In this document: piece by piece, positions 49,576 to 61,100 of the stretch
Numbering within the stretch: the stretch's first letter is position 1
Layout: the number at the start of each line of letters is the position of its first letter
Assembly: GCF_028583425.1 (NCBI RefSeq)
Contig: NC_072791.1
Span: forward strand, 190,006,311-190,070,310
DNA length: 64,000 nt
Direction: 5' to 3'
Source of the DNA: Eublepharis macularius
Lineage: Eukaryota > Chordata > Lepidosauria > Squamata > Eublepharidae
The notes under the pieces: generated by a model
The model's database searches: none
What the model was told of the DNA's origin: nothing
What the model saw: only the letters and a program-made list of their open reading frames with translations
Program-made: the position numbers and the translations under genes

Positions 49576-50639
49576 GCAAGCTGCCAAAAACCACCTGCAG
49601 TCATTTTGCAAACCAACACCCCAATCCATCAATCCCTTTCAGAGACAGGAACTCAAATGCACATCGGGAGCCCCCACCCCGCCCCTGCCCCCGCCACAAC
49701 TTTGCTATACATTTCAAAGTCATGAGCATACAGCGCAGATTCCTCCATTGAAGTGAATGGAGAAGGCAGCATACATAGGAGGGTTTTGTGCATATCAGAG
49801 TTTGCATGATTGCAGCAATGGGGGAAGGACCGATTCCAGATTTTCCTTAACAGCTTCCCAAAGCAATATTTGCCAAGAGGGGTTCTCACAATATATCAAT
49901 ATATCTCTGTCTGTTGAATCCATTAATGTGTATTTAGAGACTATATAGAACAAACAGCAGATCTTTTTAAAAAAACTATAAAAAACTGGGGTGCATATGG
50001 CCCTCTTCCTATAGGAAATACATTTATTTTTATAAAGAATCTCTAAGACATACTTAGTTTGTGCAAAAGAACTATTGTGCCAGAGACCTAGTCTAGGTAT
50101 TTTTTTTTGGAACGTATCAATTACTTAAGTAATTTTAAGCAGTAATGAGAAATGCCACATTAACATAAATAATAATTAGACATAATTAGTATACTATAAA
50201 AAACCTGAACCCATGATAAAGAATTCCTTTTTTAAAAAAAAACCTGGGAAGTATTATTTGTCCCATTTGATTATTCACAGCACACTAATAATTCACCAGT
50301 AAAATAGGTCACCGACTGTAATGACTGTCAATCAGAAGCATAACCCCAAAGGACAAAGAGGCATTAAAAGTGAAAAATACTGCACTAGGTCTGATTTTTT
50401 ATTACAATGCAGGGATTGTAATGGAAACAACAACTGTAGATTGTGTAAGTGCTGATATGGATCAATAAGCTCTAAAGCATATTTATACAAGTATTCTCAT
50501 CTTTATACACACACACACACACAATCTATAATAACTGCAACAATCCCATTTACAGTCAGGTCCCATGATAATAAAAAAAATCAATATATGATTTTCAATG
50601 GCAATTTTTTTAAAAAAATCAAAGGTTATAGTAAGAAAG
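49576..50639. other. CCDC148 intron, no gene; short (AC)n
   Basis: AT-rich. A dinucleotide (AC) repeat of about eight units lies at 50506-50523. No other feature. Confidence 0.4.
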
Positions 50640-50649
50640 TTTTATCAAA

Positions 50650-51010
50650 TGTGAATATGAAAAATTTCACAGCCTTAACTACAACCCAGCTGAATCAATG
50701 GGATAGACAGCTCATTCCTATTGTGTTTACTCAGAAGCAAGTGCTGCTAGATTGGATCCAAACTGAGCTCTTCATCAGCAGAACAGTCTTGCCTCTTTCC
50801 TCCCACAACAACTCACTGACCTCCATGAAATGGTGGACCCCCAGAAAAAAAATGAGGAGGGTTTGCAGTAGGAAAGGGGAATCCATGGAAATTGCCAGTT
50901 TAGCCTGCTTCCAACCCAGTATGTCCAATGAAGCATATTCCCAAATATGCTCGTAGGATTACAGCCTCACTGTAAGACTAAGCACATTTACTTGAAATAA
51001 TACCCCCTTG
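50650..51010. repeat. Old DNA-element-like repeat remnants
   Basis: TATTGTGTTTACTCAGAAGC with GATTGGATCCAAACTGA, and further right GATTACAGCCTCACTGTAAG with TTGGATTCATTGGGATTTGT, resemble the 'ttcaatggg.cttactc...aggattgcagcc' remnants common in vertebrate genomes. No clean ends are visible. Confidence 0.4.
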
Positions 51011-51739
51011 GATTCATTGGGATTTGTGCTTAAATAAGCTTGCTTTGCAATCAAGCTACAATTCTTCTTTTGGGCATTATGGGTTAACAACAGCTATTGT
51101 TCTGTGGTCCCAATACCACTTCCACACTTGATGCTGTATTATTATAATTCAGACAGAAAGTATGGAATTTAGCAAAGTGAGCTGAAAATGCTGTTTAATA
51201 TATAATGGGTAAATACACATATCCCTCTCAAGAAGCACAAAGGTTTGAGCATGCCACATGCAGGGAGGATGCCCACTGGAGTTCAGTATTACAGGGCTTC
51301 ATATGAATACAGTAACTAGTACATTGGCAGAAGACAATAGAAAAGTATAGCTATTTTCTAAAGTATATAGGCTTCCAAGGGGGATGACAGCGCAAAAGAA
51401 TAAGTGGCTACGAAATAGCCTCGCTGTTTTTTCTCCCCACTAAAGAGGATACAGTAATCATCACCTATTTAAAGCAGATCATCTGTGCCAAACTGATGAA
51501 GGATAATAACGGAGGATGGAAAAACAGAAACAAGACAGCAAATGTGATTGAACTTTCGAACATAATGCTATCTTCAGGAAATGCCACAACACCTTTAAAA
51601 AAAAAAAAAGCAAGTGTCTGTCAGTACAGAATTGGTCATGCAAATCTCTGCCTCCACAGATTCTAAACCGAAATGGATTTTTATGCTTGTTCTTCTGCTG
51701 TCTCCTCGATAAGGTTGCCAAGCTTTTATCCAGTCCCTA

Positions 51740-52345
51740 AATCAGGGGGTGATGATTTTGAGTGTGTCTTTAAATGCTTGTTGGGATACAGATGAAGAGT
51801 GGGGTGAAAGAGAGGGATGAGTGAGTGAGATGATTGGTTGATGACTGAGAGTGTGGGTGGAGTGAACGGTTTTTAGTTACTGAGCAGAGAGAGAACATTC
51901 AGTCTGGGCAAAGCTGGCAAGCTGTGTGTAGCCTGAAGGTGTCGCTGGCTATGCATTTCTGAGATAAATACTGAGTCTGGGCAAAGCAGGCAACCTGTGT
52001 GGAAGCCTGAGGGGATTCTCATTCTAGTTCAGTTAGGCAACCTGTGTGGAAGCCTGAACTATGTGTGAGAGAAGATTCTGTCTAAAGCAGGCAAACTGTG
52101 TGTGAGCCTGAGAGTGAAAGTCTATGTGTATTTGAATGAGAAATTGATATCTGAAGCAGGGAAACTGTGTGTGGGCCTGAGAGAGAATGTTGGTGTATAT
52201 CTGTGTGACTGAGCCTATGAAGAGAAACTTTAAGAACTGTGATAACATCAAGCTTATTTAACAGTATGAAACTGATACGCTTCTTGTAAAAATAAAAGTT
52301 TATTTTGTTTGGGTTTTCCCCCCCATCTCAGAGTATCTGTTATTC
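51740..52345 (+). repeat. Degenerate tandem repeats followed by a poly(A)-signal-like site, LTR-like
   Basis: Five diverged copies of an AAGCAGGCAACCTGTGTGG-AAGCCTGA unit start at about 51911, 51984, 52031, 52085 and 52154, spaced 48 to 73 bases. They are followed by AAAATAAAAGTTTATTTTG (about 52290-52308), which includes AATAAA. Further on, at about 52467, comes ATTGCTGGTGGCAGCTGTCT, which could be a primer-binding site beginning TGGTGGC. U3 tandem repeats, AATAAA and a PBS-like motif in this order suggest a retroelement LTR. I could not define the 5' end or a partner LTR. Confidence 0.4.
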
Positions 52346-52544
52346 CTATATCCCATTCCTATCCTCAGGGCCACATAGGCCCACGAAGAAGCCTGATGCT
52401 TGAGCATGTTATTAAAGGGGAAATTTAAATCAACTATTTTGGAATATAATTCCAAATATTAGATTGCTGGTGGCAGCTGTCTACCCAGAGGGTGTAAGAG
52501 AAGGGTTAAAGGCAAAATCTAACTATACGATAGAAAAGGGGTTG

Positions 52545-52700
52545 TAACATAGGGTTACCCACCTATTTGAGCCTGCGGGCACGCCTGGAATTTTGAGAGA
52601 GGGTTGTGAGCTGAGCCAAACCCCAAATGGCTGCTGCAAGAGGTGGAGCCAAACCTAAAACTGCACTCTTTGGTTTGCAAAAAAATTCCATGGCAACCAC
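52545..52700. mobile_element. DNA-transposon-like fragment
   Basis: TAGGGTTACCCACCTATTTG then GCCTGCGGGCACGCCTGGAA and CCCAAATGGCTGCTGCAAGA resembles the left end of a squamate hAT-type MITE with a TAGGGTTRCC terminus. The matching right end was not found. Confidence 0.4.
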
Positions 52701-53640
52701 GCTGAAGATATGAAGATGCCTTATTCAGGCCATTGGTTTGTCAAGGTAAGTATTTTGGTTCGAAGCATGGTTCAACTACCAGGAGGACAACAAGCCTGGA
52801 AACAGTGTGTGTGGACTTCTACTGGCAAATATTTATCTCCCCTCTTGCAAAAGCCCAGCTCTGTGGACTTTAAGACTAGAACAAAACCTCCTCTCTGCTT
52901 TGCAAAAGAAACTCATGGCAACAGTTGGTCAAGCCTGAAGGGAGAATGGGATCACACAGAGACTAAAGAAAGCCCAGGTGTTTACCAGTCCTGCTGATCC
53001 ACAGTGGCTGCAGCTGCTATTGAAGCCATGAAAAGCCCTTTCATTCAAATGAGGGCAGCCAGTAACAAGCCCTGCCTTACAACAGGCCTGCTCATGGCCG
53101 GTGCCATGGGAAGTAGAGGCAGGCACCATGCATGTGAAAGTCTTCCACTAATAGGGATGGACGCATCATGATGGCCCATCATATAAATGCCAGGCAAATG
53201 GGCATGGACTAATTGATGGCGTCTCAGGTCATACTCCTGGCTGTTGCATGGTTACAGCCACATTAGTGGAGAGTAATGTATGATGTTGATGATTAATCAG
53301 GGGGGAAAATCCTATGTGCTTCTTTGGCAGGCAGGCAAGGTCCAACATGTGACTGCAGGAAGATATGTCCCTTGAATGGCTATTCCACAATATTGGCCAG
53401 GAGCAAGAAGCCTGAAACAACTTAATCAGGGCAGTGGATGCCCTACGTATAACAAGATTACCCATTGCCAGGTTAGCTGACAGCTGGTTTATATATATTT
53501 TGTGGAACACAAGTTAGCTCTCCTTCCCATTTCTCAGGTCTGAGAGGGTGGAGTTGTGAAGTGTGAGCGTACACACTCAAGTCTCTCCAAACAATTCTAT
53601 TCCTATGAGGGGAAGGGATAAAACCAGTTTACACACTCCT
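52701..53640. other. CCDC148 intron, no feature recognised
   Basis: No exon, RNA gene or repeat with definable ends is seen. Confidence 0.35.
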
Positions 53641-53644
53641 GAAT

Positions 53645-53800
53645 TCCAGATCCAGCCACAGTGCAGTGTACTGGGGCGTGGGAGAACCCCATTCAAATCC
53701 TCTCTCAGCTATATAGTTGGTGACCTTGGGCCATTGACCAACTCTCTTTTAGCCCATGCTCTCTCACAGGGTAAAATGAGGAGAAAATCTTGTGGAGGAA
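53645..53800 (+). mobile_element. tRNA-type SINE, diverged
   Basis: It contains CAAATCCTCTCTCAGCTATA, GTTGGTGACCTTGGGCCATT and CTCTCACAGGGTAAAATGAG, the SINE body shared with 16990 and 55860. The tRNA-like head is largely decayed (CCATTCAAATCC may be box B). Confidence 0.6.
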
Positions 53801-54069
53801 GGGCAAGATTGAAAAATTCCTGTTCCCTTAGACTCATATGAGATAACAGTTCAATTTACGATTCTTTATATTAATGACTGCTGAGGTATTTTAGGGGGTT
53901 TGCCTTTGTTATTTCTACTGTTTCACAAGCTGGCTTGGGAGGGACTCAGAAACAAAATACCATTTATTCAGAAAGACTTATTTAAAAAAACTGAGGGCAC
54001 AGAAGGGATGCCTTTGCAGGGTCCATTCTGAGGACTGGCTCCCTAGACTGAAGGTTCTCTGAAGCAACG

Positions 54070-54814
54070 TGTCATGGCCCAGTCTGAGAGTGAGGTCTCC
54101 TCTGGAGGAGAGGAGCCTCGTGTAGCCAGCCAAGACTCCTCAGGAGAAGAAGAGTTCTGTGTAGCCAGCTCTAGCCCTGACTCAGCAGAAGCCAGCAATC
54201 AGGAGCAGCAGCTGCTGGCTGATCAAAGCTCACAGCTAGCAGCTGAGACACCAGCACCCTCTAGCCCCAATACCACAGGGGAAGCTCAGCCAGGAACTTC
54301 CACAGGGGAGGCTCAGTCAGGGACTGCCAGCACCACAGGGGAAGCCCAGCCAGGGGCTTCCACCCTCCCAGGCTCACCCACGCCTAGAGAGCGCTGCAGA
54401 CAGCGCCAGAGACTGGAACTGCAGGAGAGACGGCGCAGTGCTTGTCTCCTGAGCCAACGCCAGCTGCTGGAGAGCGACATAAGTAGCATCAGGATGGAGC
54501 CCCAGCAGCTGGCTGAAAATCACGCCTGGCTATAAAAGCCAGTCAGGAGCAACTGCCAGGCATGGAAGCAACGTGTCAATTACCTGCAACCACTTCCTGG
54601 TACCTTGCATCCTGCTCTTGCCTGCACCTTGCCTTGATACCCTCGTGCTCTGACCTACGGACTGGACTTGGCTTGGCTTTTTGGATCTTGGACACACCCC
54701 TGGCGTTTACCTTGGACTCTGACTACAGACTGGACTCGGCTTGTGACTCTTGAACACTCCTTGGCTTCGTGTTAGTACCTGGGCTACCAGCTTGGTCGGG
54801 CCCAGCCCATGACA
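54070..54814 (+). mobile_element. Solo-LTR-like element with an internal ORF
   Basis: It begins TGTCATGGCCCAG and ends GGGCCCAGCCCATGACA, so the two ends form an inverted repeat with TG...CA termini as in Gypsy-type LTRs. A TATA box (TATAAAAGCC, 54530-54539) lies in the right place for a promoter, about 285 bases from the 3' end. No second LTR, primer-binding site or polyprotein lies nearby, so this looks like a solo LTR. The flanks (CAACG and AAGTG) do not match, so the target duplication has decayed or the borders are shifted by a base or two. Confidence 0.65.
54074..54535 (+). CDS. Uncharacterised 153-codon ORF within the LTR-like element
   Basis: The frame begins with ATG only four bases after the left terminus and ends at the TAA that lies within the TATA box. 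The product starts MAQSESEVSSGGEEPRVASQ, is very acidic and Ser/Glu/Gln-rich in its first half, and contains three degenerate GEAQPGTST-like repeats around residues 75-105. It turns basic near residues 112-128 (RERCRQRQRLELQERRRSA). There is no signal peptide, membrane segment or known domain. I do not recognise it. An open frame this long in an LTR could be chance helped by composition, or the N-terminus of a protein once continued downstream. No upstream promoter is evident, because the TATA box lies at its end. Confidence 0.3.
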   Translation: MAQSESEVSSGGEEPRVASQDSSGEEEFCVASSSPDSAEASNQEQQLLADQSSQLAAETPAPSSPNTTGEAQPGTSTGEAQSGTASTTGEAQPGASTLPGSPTPRERCRQRQRLELQERRRSACLLSQRQLLESDISSIRMEPQQLAENHAWL

Positions 54815-55855
54815 AAGTGCGTATTCTGGGCTACCCCAACTAGCTGTGTTACAGTCATAGCTGAGAATAAGTAAGTGTGTGGGATCAAGACATAGCAGGA
54901 AATTACTAAGTTTGTGCCTCAGGTTTCTTTCTGTAAAATGGGAAAGCAATTACAATCAACCACGGCTCTTGTAAGAATGAATAAAAGATAGAAACAATCT
55001 TCACATTATTTAAAAAATTATAGCATCATGTGGCTTGTCTTAATTTATGGTAAAGTGATTAGAATCACAATGGTTTTCTCTTCTGTTCAGTTGCACAAGT
55101 TCAAGGAAATGAGAAGGTCCCTTAACATCCGATTCTTTTGAAAGCATCTGCAGGATTTTAGGGAACCAAGCAGCAATCCTTTGAAAGAACAATTTTCCCT
55201 ATTATACTGGGTATTTCTGAATACCATTTTGGCTCAGGAAATCAGAACTGATTCAGAATGCATGGATAATGGATCTCTGTTAGATAAATGTTTTAGGGAA
55301 ATGGCTATTTTTAACTTTTAAGGTATAAAATCAAAATACACACAAAATAGTGAATTAAATCTCAACAATGAAGAAAGATTGAGTAGATTGCCCAAATTTT
55401 TTCCTGTTCTAAATCCAGTGAATCATGAATATATTTACTTCCTTCCCTAGCTTGTGACAAAAACCAAACTGGCTGCCAAGATCTTCGTCTCTCTTGAAAC
55501 CCCCAAGTTAAATGCATTTTTAAACTATCTGTTGGCATAGGGTTCTCTCATAAGCAGTGTAATGATTCTTCTAAAAAAAACCTCCAAACCGTCGCCACTT
55601 GCTAGTGATGATCAGAGTCACAATTCACTGGAAACCGAATGTAATCAGAAGAGCTGGTGCTGATGATGGCAAAAATGCATCTTTTATTTTAAGCCTTTAG
55701 GGGTGAAAATAACTGGTTTGGGATGTGGAAGACTTTCACATATCTTGCTGTTGTCAGACTGCAAGGATTCAGATAAACTCAGAAGAGCAATTGGGTTGAA
55801 TGGCCGTGGAGGCAAGTAATAATCATAATATAAGTTGTGTTATTAACATTAGAGT
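54815..55855. other. CCDC148 intron, no feature recognised
   Basis: AT-rich intron. Nothing is recognised. Confidence 0.4.
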
Positions 55856-55857
55856 CA

Positions 55858-55942
55858 CTATGGCAGCAGAGGCTAGAATGTTAGGACTTGGGACTAGGGA
55901 GACCCGGGTTCAAATGCCCATTTGCCATAAAGCTCACTGGAT
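55858..55942 (+). mobile_element. tRNA-type SINE, head half (split)
   Basis: TATGGCAGCAGAGGCTAGAA and GAGACCCGGGTTCAAATGCC give a tRNA-like head with box B (GGGTTCAAATGCC). CATAAAGCTCACTGGATAAG starts the SINE body, which then breaks off. The body resumes near 57300, after about 1.36 kb of MITE sequence. Confidence 0.7.
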
Positions 55943-56290
55943 AAGATTACCAACCTCCAGATGGGGGAGGGGGCAGCAGTTCTCCCAGAATTACAACCAG
56001 GGCTTGAGGGGGGTGTAGTAATCACAGGCACTGAGTACTGGCACCTTGGGGTGAGAGGAGCTTTCCCAAGTTCTGAGGGGAAATTGGTGCAGCCTTATAT
56101 ATGAGTACAGGTACCTTTTTTAAAAAGCACTTATTACAATTGAACTGCAGACTACAAGAATCAGCTCGGCTGGAGCCAATCACGGCTTTGGAGGACAAAG
56201 TCTATGACATCCCATCCCTGCTGAACTGCCTTCCCTTCCCAGGTACTGGCCACAAATCTCCATGAATTTCTCAAGACAGAGTTGGCAACT
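55943..56290. mobile_element. MITE of the GTTGCCAAC family
   Basis: The left end TTACCAACCTCCAGATGG pairs loosely with the right end CAAGACAGAGTTGGCAAC. CACAAATCTCCATGAATTTC near the right end matches the elements at 37487 and 39080. It abuts another MITE at 56291. Confidence 0.55.
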
Positions 56291-57297
56291 AGGGTTGTCA
56301 GGTCCTCTTGCCCTCCTGGCAGGAGTGGAGGGACTCAGCACTTACCTTACTCTTGTTCCCAGCATGCTCCTTGCGTCCACAGCCCCATGCCGTCATGATG
56401 ACATCACTTCCAGGAAGTGATGTCATTGCACAAGGTGGGGGAACACGTGTGCTTTGAAGCCCGGGCCAGGTCGAGGGGGGGCAGGGGGTAGCCTGCCCCT
56501 GGCACCACCAAAGAGGGGGTGCTGGGCACGGCTGCCAGCCACCAGGAGCGCACCATGGCTTGCCGCACGGGAGGCTGAGTGCAGGGTTGGGACGCTCTCG
56601 CCTGCCCCACCGATGGGGCAGCTGGCTTGCTGCATGCGCAGGACCTCCCAGCCCTGCGGTCAGCCACCCACGCAGCAAGCCAGCTGCTCCAGCGCATGCA
56701 CACGCTGCCGCTGCCAGCTCCATGGTGCACCGGGCGCTGGGTCGGCCGGCTTGCTGCGTGGGTGGCACGGGGCAGCGGGGCAGGCAAACCGCACTGAGGA
56801 CTTCCTAGCCCTGCGCTCAGCCACCAGCGCAGCAAGCCAGCTGCCCCAGCACACGCATGCGCCACCGCATGCTTCGGCAACCGGCTTGCCGCATGGGCGG
56901 CACGCCTCCCGCCCTGTGTGATGATGTCATGGAAGTGATATCACCATGCAGCGCCAGGAGCGCACTCACACTGTGCATGCACGTGGAGGCCAGAGCAAGG
57001 GTTACACTGGGCGCTGGCAACCCTAGATCCAGCCCTGTTTGCAGCAGGCAGATACGGGCCCCAAACATCCTGCATTTGGCCAGTTTGGGGCCCAATTGGC
57101 CCGCTGCAAAATGCAGGGTGCTTTCAGGACAGCACAATATCAGTGACATTGTCGCACCAGTGCCAGGAGTGTATCTGGGAGGCCTGTCTCCCGTCTCTCC
57201 TCCCACTGGTCAGGTAAACAGTGGCAAGGGGCAAAAGGTGGGAGCAGGAGGATCCCCCACACGCAGCAGGGAAATGGGATGCCTATTGGCAACCCTA
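56291..57297. mobile_element. TAGGGTTGYCA-type MITE carrying a nested hAT
   Basis: The ends are TAGGGTTGTCAGGTCC at the left and CCTATTGGCAACCCTA at the right (complement TAGGGTTGCCAATAGG), similar to the element at 12404-12673. It contains TGATGACATCACTTCCAGGA with the complementary AAGTGATGTCATT. The middle part (56461-57037) is a separate hAT insertion. The outer target duplication is not clear. Confidence 0.65.
56461..57037. mobile_element. GC-rich hAT MITE, second copy, nested
   Basis: Same family as 42643-43149: GCCTGCCCCTGGCACCACCA and AAAGAGGGGGTGCTGGGC here correspond to GTCTGCCCCCAGTGCCGCCA and AAAGAGGGGGTGCCGGGC there. The right end TAGATCCAGCCCTG is intact. The flanks TTTGAAGC (56453-56460) and TTTGCAGC (57038-57045) are an 8-bp duplication with one mismatch. 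High CpG content makes many spurious frames. Confidence 0.82.
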
Positions 57298-57299
57298 CT

Positions 57300-57425
57300 T
57301 GGTTATCTTAAATCAGACACACACACTCAGTTTAACCTACCTCCCAGAGGTGTTGTGATGATAAAATAATATACTTCCGTTCTATGCTACCCAGTAATCA
57401 CCAGAAGGGTGATGGATAAATGGAA
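57300..57425 (+). mobile_element. tRNA-type SINE, tail half (split)
   Basis: CACACACTCAGTTTAACCTA, CCTCCCAGAGGTGTTGTGAT and GATAAAATAATATACTTCC continue the SINE body that stops at 55942. Removing the MITE cluster restores a nearly normal SINE of the 16990 type. Confidence 0.6.
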
Positions 57426-57429
57426 TCAC

Positions 57430-58135
57430 AAAGCTGTGATAGTACAAAGAGCCTTCCCCCCTCTTCCAATCACCCAACCAAACTGTGGCGGTACACACAC
57501 AAAAAACACCCCTTCGATAAAAACCTGAGATGGCCTAGCTAGAATTACTCCTAACCAACCATTGTCACATCTGGCCTTCTTTTGAAAAAGAAGATGCAGG
57601 ACTAGTTGGGGTGGTGGTGTAACTCTTGTTGGAAAATAGCCCAAATCACTGGAGATGGTTTCCAAACCAGGTACAGTTTTTTGAAACAGCAGCAACTTTC
57701 ATCACCCTGATCATTTCACTACCTGTATGTTACAGTACTTTTCCCTAATCCCAAGAGTCTCATGTGTCTGTGTAATTATTACACACACAGCCAAAAGTTA
57801 GTTTTTTTCCACCCAAACGTCTGCAACAGCAGACTCAACTGTTTGGTAGTCTACTGCAGTGAAATTTTAAAATTATCTCTGGTTATGTTCATAGTTTCAT
57901 GTAACAAATATGTATGTTTTTGAATCATGAGTCATGACTATAATCTATTAAACCCAATTGCTCCTGCATTTCCATTACCACCTCTATTTTGCCTTATACG
58001 AATCCAGGTCTACGCTACCAAAATGCACGTACGATTTTCACAAACGCATTCCTGTTCAGAGATTTGTGTGTGAAAATACAGTGGGTGTTTTAAGATGTAC
58101 AATATAAACTGTGTTGCAAAATTATATATCACTCA
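57430..58135. other. CCDC148 intron, no feature recognised
   Basis: AT-rich. Nothing is recognised. Confidence 0.4.
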
Positions 58136-58137
58136 GA

Positions 58138-58190
58138 ATCAGGGGTTGCCATAAGTCAGCTATGACTTGAAGGCGCTCTCTACCACACCA
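58138..58190 (+). mobile_element. SINE 3' tail fragment
   Basis: GGGGTTGCCATAAGTCAGCT then ATGACTTGAAGGCGC is the terminal part of the tail seen in the 5S-type SINEs at 82 and 289. Confidence 0.65.
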
Positions 58191-58194
58191 GAAT

Positions 58195-61100
58195 AAGGGA
58201 TGTATTGCTTTCTTCTTATTTTTACAATAGACGTCATCAACTTGGATCTTCTATTGTATAATTATTCATTCAAAAATATTATTTGCTTAGCTTGTTGTCT
58301 GGAGAATTTCTCTTCCCCAACACGCAGATTTTATAAGGCAGAAAAGTCACACATATTATAAAAATATCTAACTTCTTACGAGCTTTGGGATAAAATAAAT
58401 GTGTACATGTTTTTCTGAGGGAAAACCAGATTTCACTTGACACAATGCCCCTTAGTCCCAATTTAAATAAAAGATAAAGGAGGCAACTCAATGTGCAATA
58501 TTAAGTTAATGTAATTTTATATGTAAAACTAAAACGATATATAAAAACACTTACATAATTAGTTTTCTGGCAACCCTACTCTGTAAATATTGCCTAAGGA
58601 GAACATCAATATGCAGGAAAATAAGGTGGCCTGGACTGCAGTGCTTCACTCCTTGTGGTATCAGCAAATGGGCTTTACTGGGTAAACATCAAATACGTTG
58701 TTTCAATATTAAACAGTCCTGATTGTTAAGCTAATATTAAAGCAGGAGAGAAAGTGGCTCCCCCACAGCTTGTTTCATAAATGAGATCGCATTTTAGCAA
58801 GGCGGCGTTTGCCAGGAGCAATAAGCTCTGAATGCTAGTTGTAATTAAAAACTTTAGTTTCAAATATATTTCACAGTTTATACATGGTGCAAGGAGGATT
58901 CTCCAAGCAAGCACAGATTGCTTTGCTGCACAGAGAGGATCTTCTTCATAGTCAGTTAATTATTCGACAAGTGCACACTGCAAGAACGTAAAACATGCTA
59001 ACTATGACTAATGAAGGCAACAAGTTGCATGGTGGTGGTACAAAATTCTTAATTCCACACAGTTAGTTACAAACGAAAAATCCAGTTTACTATCCATGTG
59101 CACAAGAAAATTAAAAAGCAGTTATTCTAATGATGGAAATTAGTTAGAAAGAACAGCCCCCTTGAAGTGGTAATTTCAATAAACATCATGAACAAAATGG
59201 TGGGGGAAAGGTAAAAGAGACCCCCTCACACATACACAAGTGTTGCTGTCACAGAGGCTTTGGGTTTTTGGAGGTGATTGCCTAAAACAATGATTTAGCA
59301 CGTGACATTATATACCCAACAAGGCTTTCCTATTCCCAATCATGCTTGGGAAAGAATACTTGCCAACATTGCTCTCCCACTGTGGATGGTATAAATTCAC
59401 ACAAACTCATGGATCATAGCCAAAGCTATGATCCACTGGTTGATGTCATACAGCTGCTATGCCAGTAATCAATCACTTGCCTCCATCCTGTTCAATGCAA
59501 GTAAGTCATTTGAGTGGATGGCTGAAACACAGCACAGCCTTTACCCTGCCTATATCTGGACGGTTTGCAGCAGTGTTCAAAATGGTGGTTTGTGCTTCTG
59601 GCTTACCATTCAGATGACCATTTGCAACAAGCATGAGAAAAAGATGAAAGCTGACCTTTAACAGAACTGGTTAAATCCCCCATTCAGAACAAGCGTGGCA
59701 AAAACAAAATTATTCCCCCTTGCACCCCAGAAAATGAAAAAATAACAACTGTTGTTGTTCCTTGCGGTAAAAAAATGGATTTATGGTGTCTGCTTACATT
59801 TTGGTACCAAATCATGACGACTCAAAAGATAATTTTATAACACAGAATGAACAGCCACCACAAAGAGAGGGGACATGGTTAATTAAATCTGCTTTGATTG
59901 GGTACAGAGGGTTAACTGCTATGGAAAACTTGATTCCAGTTTCAGAGATCTTCTCCTGTCCTCCACACCTATTTGAGTTGAAGCTTAACTGCTAGTAGCT
60001 TTAACTGCCACCAGATCAGTTCTTTATTCACCATCTCTAACTTCCTCCTTTCTCTTAGTAAGTGTGGAAAAGAACAGAGAACTAAGAAACAGTAAATTTT
60101 ATCTAGCTCTGATACTTTGGGGAGGAAAGTTTTGAAGACAAAGATCAGTACTTGCATTTTTGGGAATATTTTTGGCCGGGTTGGGTTTTTTTTTGTATAA
60201 CAGTGAGATGTTATAAAGTGAAATATATGAAGATTACAGTGGATAAATCTTTTGATCAATTTTAGGCAAGGCAAGGGTTTTAAAGTCTACTAACATATGT
60301 ACATGTTTACAGCTAACCTAAGAACTCCCTCCCATCAACAAAAACTGCTTCTTTAATATTAGGATTATTAAGAAGTGAAGGATAGAACTTTAAATAGTGG
60401 CTGCCCTGGGAAAACCGGAACAGTAAAAGAGTATGGACTGAATTCTGATTACTGTTTGTGCAAATGCTTTCCTCTCCTCTCCCATCCTGTGGGAGCCTGA
60501 AATGCCCCCTAAAATCCTATTAAGATCCCCAGGAACAGGGCTGCTGCAGAAGAGTGGACGTGGGAAAACCCACACTCTGCAACTGGAAGTCCTTGTGCCT
60601 GTGTGTTTTGAATCCTAGTCTGAATTCAGAGCTCAGCTCACTTTTTAAGGCACATATTAGGATACAATTGGAGAACATGCACAATGATTTATCTCCAGGT
60701 ATTCAGCTTTCAAGATCTTTATATCAACGTTCCCTTCCTGCGGAGTAAATATTAACCAGATCCAAAAATAATTATCCCTTTGACTCCTGAGTGTCTATTT
60801 CCTGAACCCTACCACCACAAACATCTCCTTACCATAAGTATTGAACACATCTGTCTTCAATGCAACTTGCTAAAGATTTCTCTTAGCCATGGAGATCAAT
60901 ATAAAAGCCAGTGGTGATGTACAAATATATAATCCCGGAGGCTCTTGCCATCATCATCTGCAAGCCTTGGTTTGCTTTGTATTTTAATATTCATGGGAAG
61001 AACTGGGTCATCATCACCCATTTGCTGTCTTTCGGAGAACCAAATGAAACTCTATCTGCCTTCAGCAAACACATTGCATAGACTTGGGTCAATATGCTAT

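Noticed and set aside
51911..52180. Satellite DNA array
   Set aside because: Only five degenerate units with unequal spacing; better explained as internal repeats of an LTR-like sequence.
56298..57369. ORFs of 129-170 codons on both strands
   Set aside because: Same cause: the second GC-rich hAT copy and its host MITE.
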